From positions 1 to 14,659 of the forward strand of contig DCUY01000068.1 of the NCBI GenBank assembly GCA_002327905.1: a stretch of DNA of 14,659 nucleotides. Direction: 5' to 3'. The notes under the pieces are model-generated. The model ran no database searches. It worked only from the letters and a program-made list of their open reading frames with translations, and was not told the DNA's origin. The position numbers and the translations under genes are program-made. This stretch comes from Caldifarciminota bacterium UBA2202 (lineage in GTDB: Bacteria > Hydrothermota > 32-111). Below, in pieces: positions 7,618-14,659 of this stretch; the first letter of the stretch is position 1, and the number at the start of each line of letters is the position of its first letter.

Positions 7618-8744
7618 CAATGTTGGGATTTTAAATTCTTATCCAAATCCTTAAGAAGATTCTTTGTCTTCTGGTCAACCCTCTTAGGCACATCCACTAT
7701 GACCTTGACATACAAATCTCCCTTTCTGCTGGAATGAAGTTCGGGCATTCCCTTTCCTTTCAGAATAAAAGCCTTTCCGCTCTGCGTCCCTTCAGGTATC
7801 TTCAGCTTCAATGTTTTGCCGTCAATTGAAACAAACTCGGGCTCTGCCCCGAGAACAGCCTCAGGGAATGTGATGTGTATATCAGTTAGAATATTATCAT
7901 CCTCTCTAATGAATTTTTGATTTGGAATCTGCTGAAAAACAATTATCAAATCTCCGCGCTCTCCTCCCCTCTTTCCTGTATTGCCTTCACCATCCATTCT
8001 CATGTATGCATTATCAAAGACTCCTGCCGGTACTGTCACTTTTACGGTATGCTCCTTTTTTACCCTGCCCTCTCCGTAGCATTCTTTGCATTTTTTTTCA
8101 ATAATTGTTCCTTCTCCTTCGCATGTGGGGCAGATTGCAACCTGCATCATTGTACCGAATATAGATTGAGTCTTGTATTTTCTCTGCCCTGTTCCCTGAC
8201 AGTCATTGCATTTTTTTACATCGGATTTCAAGCCGCCCTCTCCGCCGCATGCACTGCATTTCTCATACCGTGAATATTTTATTGTCTTGTCGGTTCCTGA
8301 GTACATCTCTTCAAGAGTGAGTTTCAATACTATTTTAATATCGCTCCCACTCTTGTTTCTGTGTTGCTGCCTTTCGCCTGCTCTTCCGCCTCCGAACAAT
8401 GAGCTGAAGATTGAATCTCCACCGCCCCTGCCTCCGAAAAAGTCTCCGAAAATATCCGATATGTCATCAAAATGCGAGAAATTCTCCCATCTGAATCCCT
8501 CCTGTCCGAATTGCTGAGAGACTCCTTCGTATCCGTACTGGTCATAAATACTCTTTTTCTTAGGGTCAATCAGGACTTCATAAGCCTCAGAGACTTCTTT
8601 GAATTTTTTCTCAGCCTCTGCCTTATTCTCTCTGTTTAAATCAGGATGGTATTTTTTTGCAAGAGCCCGATAAGCTTTTTTTATCTCATCGGGCGATGCA
8701 TTCTTCTCTATTTCTAATGTTTTATAATAATCCTTGCCGCTCAC
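7617..8744 (-). CDS. dnaJ: Chaperone protein DnaJ (Hsp40, class I)
   Basis: A 375-residue cytoplasmic co-chaperone that delivers unfolded proteins to DnaK and triggers its ATPase. All class I parts are present: the J domain (1-70) with HPD at 33-35, the Gly/Phe-rich linker (about 73-125) with FGGRGGGD and LFGGGRAG, four zinc-binding CxxC pairs (Cys163/166, 179/182, 205/208, 219/222), and the C-terminal client and dimer domains. The start is GTG at 8744-8742, overlapping the dnaK stop in the string GTGA, so translation is probably coupled to dnaK. No separate Shine-Dalgarno sequence is evident. The stop codon overlaps the rsmE start by one base. The length is normal for the family. Confidence 0.97.
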   Translation of the reverse strand: MSGKDYYKTLEIEKNASPDEIKKAYRALAKKYHPDLNRENKAEAEKKFKEVSEAYEVLIDPKKKSIYDQYGYEGVSQQFGQEGFRWENFSHFDDISDIFGDFFGGRGGGDSIFSSLFGGGRAGERQQHRNKSGSDIKIVLKLTLEEMYSGTDKTIKYSRYEKCSACGGEGGLKSDVKKCNDCQGTGQRKYKTQSIFGTMMQVAICPTCEGEGTIIEKKCKECYGEGRVKKEHTVKVTVPAGVFDNAYMRMDGEGNTGKRGGERGDLIIVFQQIPNQKFIREDDNILTDIHITFPEAVLGAEPEFVSIDGKTLKLKIPEGTQSGKAFILKGKGMPELHSSRKGDLYVKVIVDVPKRVDQKTKNLLKDLDKNLKSQH

Positions 8745-10666
8745 TGTTTTTTGTCCTTGTCGTCAACGACTTCATAGTCAGCCTCTTCGGTTTTATCCTT
8801 TGATTCGGATTTTTCCTGCTCTCCCTGACTCTCCTGCTTAGACTGCTCCTGTTGCTGGGTATTTGCCTGTGAATAGAGATCATTGGAGATTTTGTAGAAT
8901 GCCTGCTTAGCCGCATCAAGCCTGTTCTTTATATCTTCAAGATTATCTGTCATCTGTATGTCCTTAAGGTATTTGATCGTCTTATTGACCTCTTCCATAA
9001 GCTCCGGCTTCACCTTTTCTCTGTTCTCCTTCATGAATTTCTCTGCAGTGTATATGAATTGATCGGCATCATTACGCACTTCCACAAGCTCGCGCTTCTT
9101 TTTATCATCCTCTTCATGCGCTTGAGCCTCTTTGACCATTTTGTCAATTTCAGAATCAGTAAGACCGCTTGAAGATGTAATAACAATTGACTGTTCCTTT
9201 GCTGTCGCCTTGTCCTTTGCAGAGACATGGAGTATTCCGTCAGCGTCAATATCAAATGCAACTTCAATCTGCGGTATTCCTCTCGGTGCAGGAGGTATGC
9301 CTATAAGTTCAAATTTTCCGAGGGACCTGTTGTCTGAAGCCATCTCTCTTTCACCCTGCAGAACATGTATTGTGACTGCTGTCTGTGAATCAGACGCAGT
9401 AGAAAACACCTGAGTCTTCTTGACGGGAATTGTAGTGTTCTTCTCAATTATTTTAGTCATCACTCCGCCTAATGTCTCTATACCGAGAGACAGAGGAGTG
9501 ACATCAAGAAGAAGAACATCTTTGACATCTCCTGCAAGAACTCCCGCCTGAATGGATGCGCCAATTGCGACGACTTCATCAGGATTTATGCCCCTATGGG
9601 GTTCCTTCTCAAAGAACTCTTTCACAAGCTTCTGCACTGATGGCATTCTCGTCATTCCGCCCACCATGACAACTTCATCAATCTCCGCCTTTGAGAGCTT
9701 GGCATCATCCAAAGCCTTTTTACACGGTTCAAGGGTTCTTTTAAGAAGGTCCTCAACCAATGACTCAAGCTTTGCTCTTGTGAGAGTCAGTTCAAGATGT
9801 TTCGGACCTGACTGGTCGGCAGTAATAAACGGCAGATTTACTGTTGTCTCCATTACTGTTGAAAGCTCCATCTTTGCCTTTTCTCCCGCCTCTCTTAGCC
9901 TCTGAAGAGATGTTTTATCCTTCCTTAAATCAATTCCATTGTCTTTTTGGAATTGGTCTGCAATGAAATTGACAATCACTTCGTCAAAATTATCTCCTCC
10001 GAGATGCGTGTCTCCGTTTGTTGAGAGAACTTCAAATACGCCGTCTCCTATTTCAAGAACTGATATATCAAATGTGCCTCCGCCAAGGTCATAAACTGCT
10101 ATTTTTTCATTCTTCTTTTTATCAAGACCATAGGCGAGAGAAGCCGCAGTGGGTTCATTGATTATTCTTAAAACTTCCAATCCTGCTATCTTTCCCGCAT
10201 CTTTGGTCGCCTGCCTCTGTGAGTCATTGAAATATGCAGGAACAGTAATAACTGCTTGAGACACCTCTTCTCCGAGATAGTCTTCGGCAGATTTTTTCAA
10301 ATATTGAAGCACCATCGCGGAAATCTCCGGAGGTGAATATAATTTGCCGTCTATGCTTACTCTTACATCTCCGTTAGGACCCTCAGCTACATTGTAAGAG
10401 ACTAGTTTTATCTCCTCAGGGACCTCTCTGAATCTTCTGCCCATGAATCTTTTTATTGAGAATATGGTATTCTCCGGATTTGTCACTTGCTGTCTTTTTG
10501 CAAGTATTCCGACAACTTTCTCCTTGTTCTTCTGAAAGCCGACTACTGACGGGGTTGTTCTTCCGCCGTCAGGATTTGGAATAACCACGGGCTCTCCGTT
10601 GATCATTACTGAAACACACGAATTAGTTGTTCCAAGGTCAATTCCGATGATTTTACCCTTTGCCAT
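8741..10666 (-). CDS. dnaK: Molecular chaperone DnaK (Hsp70)
   Basis: A 641-residue ATP-driven folding chaperone of the cytoplasm. The nucleotide-binding domain has the phosphate-1 loop GIDLGTTNSCVSV (8-20), VITVPAYFNDSQRQATKDAG (139-158), the phosphate-2 loop VYDLGGGTFDISVLE (191-205) and VVMVGGMTRMP (332-342). The interdomain linker is DVLLLDV (383-389), followed by the beta substrate-binding part and a helical lid. The tail is rich in Gln and Glu and ends EEADYEVVDD plus a short Lys/Asp-rich end, close to the usual EEVDYEVVD. The segment at about 75-110 has the longer form found in diderm bacteria, unlike Firmicutes. GGAGG lies a few bases before the ATG at 10666, and the gene starts 11 bases after grpE. 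Confidence 0.98.
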   Translation of the reverse strand: MAKGKIIGIDLGTTNSCVSVMINGEPVVIPNPDGGRTTPSVVGFQKNKEKVVGILAKRQQVTNPENTIFSIKRFMGRRFREVPEEIKLVSYNVAEGPNGDVRVSIDGKLYSPPEISAMVLQYLKKSAEDYLGEEVSQAVITVPAYFNDSQRQATKDAGKIAGLEVLRIINEPTAASLAYGLDKKKNEKIAVYDLGGGTFDISVLEIGDGVFEVLSTNGDTHLGGDNFDEVIVNFIADQFQKDNGIDLRKDKTSLQRLREAGEKAKMELSTVMETTVNLPFITADQSGPKHLELTLTRAKLESLVEDLLKRTLEPCKKALDDAKLSKAEIDEVVMVGGMTRMPSVQKLVKEFFEKEPHRGINPDEVVAIGASIQAGVLAGDVKDVLLLDVTPLSLGIETLGGVMTKIIEKNTTIPVKKTQVFSTASDSQTAVTIHVLQGEREMASDNRSLGKFELIGIPPAPRGIPQIEVAFDIDADGILHVSAKDKATAKEQSIVITSSSGLTDSEIDKMVKEAQAHEEDDKKKRELVEVRNDADQFIYTAEKFMKENREKVKPELMEEVNKTIKYLKDIQMTDNLEDIKNRLDAAKQAFYKISNDLYSQANTQQQEQSKQESQGEQEKSESKDKTEEADYEVVDDKDKKQ

Positions 10667-10677
10667 TTTATCCTCCG

Positions 10678-11286
10678 TTAATCGTTAATTTCTTCTTTGT
10701 TTTCAGAATCTATTTTATTGACTATGACTTTTGCGGGGCGCAGAATCTTTCCTTGATACATGTATCCTCTCTGATGTTCTTCAAGCACAACTCCGTCACC
10801 CATTTTTGCATCAGTCTTCACAGAAATCGCTTCGTGCTTTGAAGGGTCGAATCTCTCTCCTTTTGATTCATACACCTTTACTCCAAGTTTTTCGAAGGCC
10901 TGATGAAACTGCTTGTCAATCATTCTGATTCCTTCAATGATTTTGTCTTTTTCCTCAGTCAATGACGCGGCATCTATTGCTCTGTCAAAATTATCCACCA
11001 CCAAGAGCACTTCTTTTAAGACTCTTGTATTGGCATTCTCCAAGAGAAGGTCAGTCTCTTTCTTAAGTATTTTCTTTGAATTTTCGCACTCAGCCAATTT
11101 TCTGAGGAACATCTCCTTCTGTTCCTTCAATTCACGCTGTTTTTCCTCTAAAGCCATCTTCACGCTTTGGCATTGCTCCTCAATTTGCTTTAGATTAAAA
11201 CTCTCAGATGCTATCAAAGAAGTCTGCTTCTTATCTCTGTCAAGTAATTTTATCTCTTTGTTTGCAATTCGTCTTTTTTTAGACAT
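10678..11286 (-). CDS. grpE: Nucleotide exchange factor GrpE
   Basis: A 202-residue dimeric exchange factor that releases ADP from DnaK. Residues 30-90 form the long charged coiled coil. The four-helix region follows (LLVVDNFDRAID at 94-105), and the beta wing at about 135-190 carries the family signature: FDPSKHEAISV, then VLEEHQRGYMYQGKILRPAK and VIVNK. The start at 11286 follows an A-rich AAGGGG stretch. A strong promoter lies just upstream, and dnaK begins 11 bases downstream. The N-terminus is basic rather than acidic, which is slightly unusual. hrcA, which often precedes grpE, is absent; the neighbour upstream is an unrelated secreted protease. Confidence 0.96.
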   Translation of the reverse strand: MSKKRRIANKEIKLLDRDKKQTSLIASESFNLKQIEEQCQSVKMALEEKQRELKEQKEMFLRKLAECENSKKILKKETDLLLENANTRVLKEVLLVVDNFDRAIDAASLTEEKDKIIEGIRMIDKQFHQAFEKLGVKVYESKGERFDPSKHEAISVKTDAKMGDGVVLEEHQRGYMYQGKILRPAKVIVNKIDSENKEEIND

Positions 11287-11308
11287 AAATCCCCTTTTTT
11301 AAAGATAG

Positions 11309-11336
11309 AATATAATTCCTAATCAAGTTTTGTCAA
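11309..11336 (-). promoter_or_regulatory. Promoter of the grpE-dnaK-dnaJ series
   Basis: On the minus strand TTGACA (11331-11336) is separated by 16 bases from TATATT (11309-11314). Transcription should begin near 11302, about 16 bases before the grpE ATG. The -35 box starts 3 bases after the stop codon of the upstream protease gene. No CIRCE inverted repeat (TTAGCACTC...GAGTGCTAA) lies in the 53-base gap, and the elements look like those of the housekeeping sigma factor. Confidence 0.7.
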
Positions 11337-11339
11337 CCC

Positions 11340-13991
11340 TTATTTTATTAAAGTGGTCTTTTCCGTTTGATAACCATTTCCGCATTCTATTCTTACAAAG
11401 TAAACGCCGGGCTGAAGGTCGGCATTTAGAGATACACTGGAATTTGTAATTCTAAAATAAATATTTTCCGAATAAACCAAACGTCCGACAGTATTGAAGA
11501 CAAATGCTTTTCCGAACTCGGTATTCGTCGAATTGTATTCAATAATGATTTTTCCGGCGGAAAACTGCCTGACATGATAAAATGTTTTTTTCAAATCAAC
11601 ACTCTCGCCCACTCCCGCCATCGGATCAAATGCTCCGATGAAGAGCCCGTTTGAATTGTCGGCAAAATAGAGAGCATCATCTGCAATGTTTTCATTAATA
11701 TCGGTTATTTTGCTGTTCATATAAAGATGGGATAAATCCGTCATTGTGCCATAACATCTTAAAGATGCTCCGAGAGAATTATTGAAGCAGGCAAGCCCGC
11801 TCTGCAGAACTTTTACTTTGTTAACAGCTCCTATAGCTTTGTTATCAATAAAATTCAGAGAATAGTCTGCGTTTATCAAATATGATGAGACACCGCTATT
11901 AAGACATGCGAGGTAGAGTGTATCGCTTTTTATATCGGCAAATGCCTCATTATATGAAGTTGAATAGAGATAATTCCCATAGAATCCGGACGATGGAAAT
12001 TCGGTTTTCATAATGTAGATTCCATTTAAAAGATCAGTCAGATAGACGAACGAGTCCTTCACAGAGACTGAAGTGTACTGTTTTCTCGAACCTTCGGCAA
12101 ATGTGTCGGAAGGAGAGAAAGAAAAGTCCGGATTTATATTTAAGGCATACAATGCAGATGCGGATACAGCAAGGACAACTCCGTCTTTATACTCAAAATC
12201 CGCAAGAGACCCGCTCGTATAGAATGTATCAATGTCTGTATAGCCGTTCTTTCTCTTCATAGAGAAAACTCCGCTCTCTATGCCTGCGAGAATTATTGTG
12301 TCATTTAGAAATTGAGCTGATTTATAAGTATTGCCGTCGTTTCTGCTGTAAATCAATTGAGGAAGAGTTTCATCCGTCAAAAGATATTCTCTTATTCCAT
12401 TTCCTGCAAGAACAATCAAAGTGTCTCCTTTAAGCAATGAAGAATAAGCACTTGAATTGTCATAGGTATATGATTTTAAGAGCAGATTATTCGTATCATC
12501 AATTGAATTCACATTAATCGGATAGAATGTGCCGTCGGTTGCAAGAAGAGCTCCGCCGAGTTTTAAAAACTCCGCTGAGAAATTTGTAGAACCATTGAAT
12601 GAAGGAGTCAGAACTATTAAGGTGTCGAATGATTCTCCGATATAATTTTTGTGCGCAAAATTGTCTGTTGAATAATAGAGTTTAATTGAATTCAAAGAAT
12701 CCGAAAGATTTGAGAAATTGACTATGCCAGCGAGTCCTTTGAAGTATTTTCTTCCGTTTATATTAAGATTTCCTGTTCTGAAGGAGTTTCCCCCTGAAGG
12801 CTTGATTTCATAGAAGCATGAATATGAGAGTGTGCCTCCGACATTTGTATATAGGTTCCAAAACGGCTCAGTATAGTCCCAAGTGTTATGAATCTGGATA
12901 AGGGTGTCAGAACCGCTGTCATCATACCCTATTGAAACAATAGAATGGCCTATATAATCTCCGCTGTAATAATAATCAAGAACAGCCCAGTGGGCGGGCC
13001 TCTGTGAATCAACCTCTGCTTTTATATAAGGATAGAAAAAATTATCCCCGGTCTGTCCATAAAGGTGCGACCCGCATACAAAAGAATACGGATGTGAAGC
13101 ATTGGCAAAATTCTGATTTCCGCTTTTTATTGAATACACTGATGTGCCTCCGTCATTTACAGAGTCCGTGTACATCAGAACAGACAATTCCCTCTGAGCC
13201 GAAGGAACACTGTTTCTGTATATTTCCATCACATTGTCATAGCGGGTAAAATAGAAATCCACAAAATCTCCGTACCCTCTTGTGTCATAATAGGAAAAAA
13301 TCATTGAAGAGGTTGTAGGAGAACAGCCGTAAGACCATAGAACAAAAGGAACATCTGCAATATAAGGCGTTGTCTTTACTGATGATATCTTATAGCTCTT
13401 TGACAGAACGCTCTTCCACTTGCTACTGATATTCCCGGAATTCAGATATGGAATCTTTGCGTATGTTTTGTATTCTGCAAGGTCAAAAAGATTCCCTTTA
13501 TCTTCGAAAAAGAATCTTCCGTGGCCTGTATAATAGAGTTTGCCCTCATCCTGTAGTTTGAAACTGTTTTTTATGGAACTGAATTTTGAAAAAGCATAAG
13601 GAAGACCCCTGCCGTATTCAAGAATCACATTATTCTCATACCTTGCCGATATAATAATGTAACCCATCTTATCCAAAAGAGAGAGTGATTGCTCGTCATT
13701 TACCGACTTTCTTGCTTCAATTTCCGAAAAGATCCCTTTTAAGTTTGAAATTGAATTATCAAAAGAGAATAAAAACATATAAGCATATAAAGAATCGTCA
13801 AGACCGAATAGATATACGGGTTCTAAGAATAAATTCTGATTTCCATAGACTGCGGATATTTTCTCCTCTGCCACGGAGAATGCAATGTCCTTTGAAGCAA
13901 AATCAGGTCCTATTGTTTCAATCTCATAAAATTGAGCAAAAAGAGATAACGCAGAACTTAATAAAATAATAATAAATAAAACTTTTTTCAT
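11340..13991 (-). CDS. Secreted C39-like cysteine protease with propeller and T9SS-type sorting domain
   Basis: An 883-residue exported protein. A signal peptide (MKKVLFIIILLSSALSLFA, likely cut near 19/20) is followed by an N-terminal region of unknown fold (20-200). A papain-like domain of the C39 type follows (about 205-400): Cys223 in YGCSPTTSSMIFSYYD, His349 in GHSIVSIGYDD and Asn369 in IHNTWDY are the likely catalytic residues. Residues 470-790 hold about seven repeats of roughly 40-45 residues with D-T-L-hydrophobic-A-x-N/G-G patterns, suggesting a beta-propeller of the LVIVD kind. Residues 805-883 match the C-terminal sorting domain of type IX secretion: VFNTVGRLVYSE, then LNADLQPGVYFVRIECGNGY and a final EKTTLIK. 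It is probably released or anchored on the cell surface. The usual Gln six residues before the catalytic Cys is replaced by Val217. It follows the cupin gene by 3 bases. Confidence 0.85.
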   Translation of the reverse strand: MKKVLFIIILLSSALSLFAQFYEIETIGPDFASKDIAFSVAEEKISAVYGNQNLFLEPVYLFGLDDSLYAYMFLFSFDNSISNLKGIFSEIEARKSVNDEQSLSLLDKMGYIIISARYENNVILEYGRGLPYAFSKFSSIKNSFKLQDEGKLYYTGHGRFFFEDKGNLFDLAEYKTYAKIPYLNSGNISSKWKSVLSKSYKISSVKTTPYIADVPFVLWSYGCSPTTSSMIFSYYDTRGYGDFVDFYFTRYDNVMEIYRNSVPSAQRELSVLMYTDSVNDGGTSVYSIKSGNQNFANASHPYSFVCGSHLYGQTGDNFFYPYIKAEVDSQRPAHWAVLDYYYSGDYIGHSIVSIGYDDSGSDTLIQIHNTWDYTEPFWNLYTNVGGTLSYSCFYEIKPSGGNSFRTGNLNINGRKYFKGLAGIVNFSNLSDSLNSIKLYYSTDNFAHKNYIGESFDTLIVLTPSFNGSTNFSAEFLKLGGALLATDGTFYPINVNSIDDTNNLLLKSYTYDNSSAYSSLLKGDTLIVLAGNGIREYLLTDETLPQLIYSRNDGNTYKSAQFLNDTIILAGIESGVFSMKRKNGYTDIDTFYTSGSLADFEYKDGVVLAVSASALYALNINPDFSFSPSDTFAEGSRKQYTSVSVKDSFVYLTDLLNGIYIMKTEFPSSGFYGNYLYSTSYNEAFADIKSDTLYLACLNSGVSSYLINADYSLNFIDNKAIGAVNKVKVLQSGLACFNNSLGASLRCYGTMTDLSHLYMNSKITDINENIADDALYFADNSNGLFIGAFDPMAGVGESVDLKKTFYHVRQFSAGKIIIEYNSTNTEFGKAFVFNTVGRLVYSENIYFRITNSSVSLNADLQPGVYFVRIECGNGYQTEKTTLIK

Positions 13992-13994
13992 TAT

Positions 13995-14336
13995 TTATAC
14001 CTTGTTGGGAATTACACAGATAAACTGAAATTCCTCATCAAAAGGATTTTTGAACTGATGAATTTCATTCGGTTTCACAAAGACAATGTCACCCGCCTTT
14101 ATCTCCTTCTCTCCGCTTTCATAGACAGCTATGCCCCTTCCTTTTTCAACATAAACAAGATGCTCAAAATTATGAGTGTGATGCGCAGAATTGCCCTTTG
14201 GAGCAACAGTGAAAAGACGCATTATAATGTCATTCGAACCGTCATTCTCTCCAATGAGAATCTGTCTTGTTACACCTTTAGTCATACTGTCATCCATCTT
14301 TGTTTTTTCAACATCACTTATCTTTTTAATTATCAT
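13995..14336 (-). CDS. Small single-domain cupin, probably metal-binding
   Basis: A 113-residue cupin. Motif 1 is G48-x4-His53-x-His55-x3-His59-x6-Gly66 (HTHNFEHLVYVEKG), with His replacing the usual Glu or Gln at the third position. Motif 2 is G82-x6-P89-NEI-His93-x3-Asn97. The predicted ligands His53, His55, His59 and His93 make a four-histidine site, known from some small bacterial cupins. No signal peptide is present, so it should be cytoplasmic. Family members range from dioxygenases and isomerases to simple binding proteins; the substrate cannot be told. AGGAGG lies 4 bases before the ATG at 14336, a very strong ribosome binding site. The protease gene follows after 3 bases, suggesting a two-gene transcript, although the roles have no obvious link. 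Confidence 0.9.
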   Translation of the reverse strand: MIIKKISDVEKTKMDDSMTKGVTRQILIGENDGSNDIIMRLFTVAPKGNSAHHTHNFEHLVYVEKGRGIAVYESGEKEIKAGDIVFVKPNEIHQFKNPFDEEFQFICVIPNKV

Positions 14337-14359
14337 AATACCTCCTGTAAAGTACAGAC

Positions 14360-14392
14360 ATTATATAATAATCAAAATACCAAATATTTCAA
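14360..14392 (-). promoter_or_regulatory. Probable promoter of the cupin gene
   Basis: On the minus strand TTGAAA (14387-14392) is followed after 16 bases by TATTAT (14365-14370). A perfect TATAAT (14360-14365) sits 5 bases further on, 21 bases from the same -35. Either could be the -10. The perfect ribosome binding site CCTCCT (14341-14346 on the plus strand) lies just downstream. The sequence is AT-rich, so the exact elements are uncertain. Confidence 0.5.
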
Positions 14393-14418
14393 GGGTCAAA
14401 TGTATAAAAGATTAAAAA

Positions 14419-14499
14419 GCCGTGAGCGAAACAAAGACGCCTTGTGCCTTGCGCCATGAGCCAGAGTGCTTCGCACACCGAGAGCCTTGTGCCTTGAGC
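14419..14499. repeat. Degenerate heptamer repeat array, right copy (inverted)
   Basis: Read on the minus strand, this stretch gives GGCTCAT, GGCGCAA, GGCACAA and then GGCGTCTTTGTTTCGC, with further GGCACAA-like units nearer the right edge. The 16-base string at 14426-14441 is the exact reverse complement of 60-75, and CCATGAGCC at 14454-14462 is that of 32-40. The array is shorter and less regular than the left copy, with an unrelated insert around 14463-14482. Confidence 0.85.
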
Positions 14500-14515
14500 A
14501 AAAACAAAAGAAAAG

Positions 14516-14549
14516 AGTTAATAGTTTATAGTTGATAGTTTATGGTTAA
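14516..14549. repeat. Short 14-base tandem repeat
   Basis: AGTTAATAGTTTAT (14516-14529) is directly followed by AGTTGATAGTTTAT (14530-14543), a 13 of 14 match, and then by the partial unit GGTTAA. It lies 17 bases beyond the right heptamer array and is entirely different in composition. No role is apparent. Confidence 0.7.
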
Positions 14550-14659
14550 AATGCATGAGTAAAATCAAATACATTCAATTAACACAATACGGCATTTGAT
14601 TAAATTGCTTAGCTTTACAGTTCCGAACAAAAACATCAGTCTGCTCCGCTTTGCTATTC

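Larger units (their letters stand above)
14337..14659. other. Non-coding right end of the window
   Basis: No gene is seen in these 323 bases. They hold the cupin promoter and ribosome binding site, the inverted heptamer array (14419-14499) and a short 14-base tandem repeat (14516-14549). From 14550 to the end only tiny frames occur (14 and 23 codons), with no ribosome binding site. Nothing else is recognised there. Confidence 0.7.

Noticed and set aside
7917..8517. Plus-strand open frames opposite dnaJ
   Set aside because: They are antisense to a fully conserved dnaJ, are Cys- and Pro-rich by mirror composition, and have no ribosome binding site.
9132..9905. Plus-strand open frames opposite dnaK
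   Set aside because: They mirror the codon pattern of dnaK and have no family resemblance or start signals.
11287..11339. Search for a CIRCE operator
   Set aside because: No pair of inverted TTAGCACTC-like arms could be found in the gap.
14554..14600. Small plus-strand frame of 14 codons
   Set aside because: Too short, no ribosome binding site and no recognisable sequence.

Overview
The window is chromosomal DNA from an AT-rich bacterium. Three features point to a diderm lineage of the FCB group (Bacteroidetes-like phyla or a related candidate phylum). A secreted protein ends in a type IX-secretion-style C-terminal sorting domain. DnaK carries the longer segment near residues 75-110 that is typical of diderm bacteria. 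A relic gene encodes a lipoprotein signal peptide. No rRNA or 16S-linked marker is present, so the phylum is an inference.

Layout. Positions 3-115 hold a GC-rich array of a degenerate 7-base unit (GGCNCAY-like). A related array lies in inverted orientation at 14419-14499, so nearly the whole window sits between the two. Next to the left array is a frameshifted, truncated lipoprotein gene with a PQQ-type propeller repeat (179-534, minus), followed by a nucleotide-sugar epimerase (630-1559, minus). A plus-strand block begins at a divergent promoter region: a membrane protein with a pilin-like outer domain, a type IV pilin-like protein overlapping it by 8 bases, and a 1297-residue hybrid histidine kinase. 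The kinase stop codon directly abuts the stop codon of the opposing gene.

The rest is a long minus-strand series, read from right to left: a cupin, a large secreted C39-like cysteine protease with a propeller and sorting domain, grpE, dnaK, dnaJ, rsmE and a HIT-family hydrolase. The last five genes have gaps of 11 bases or less, and from dnaK onward each gene overlaps the next. A strong vegetative-type promoter lies just before grpE. No hrcA gene and no CIRCE operator are visible.

How the genes work together. GrpE, DnaK and DnaJ form the Hsp70 folding machine. RsmE (16S rRNA methylation) and the HIT hydrolase are housekeeping passengers, as in other bacteria where rsmE follows dnaJ. The two pilin-like proteins and the hybrid kinase form a compact three-gene unit that may link a surface fibre or membrane assembly to phosphorelay signalling; that link is inferred from gene order only. 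The least explained parts are the inverted heptamer arrays and the decayed gene beside one of them.
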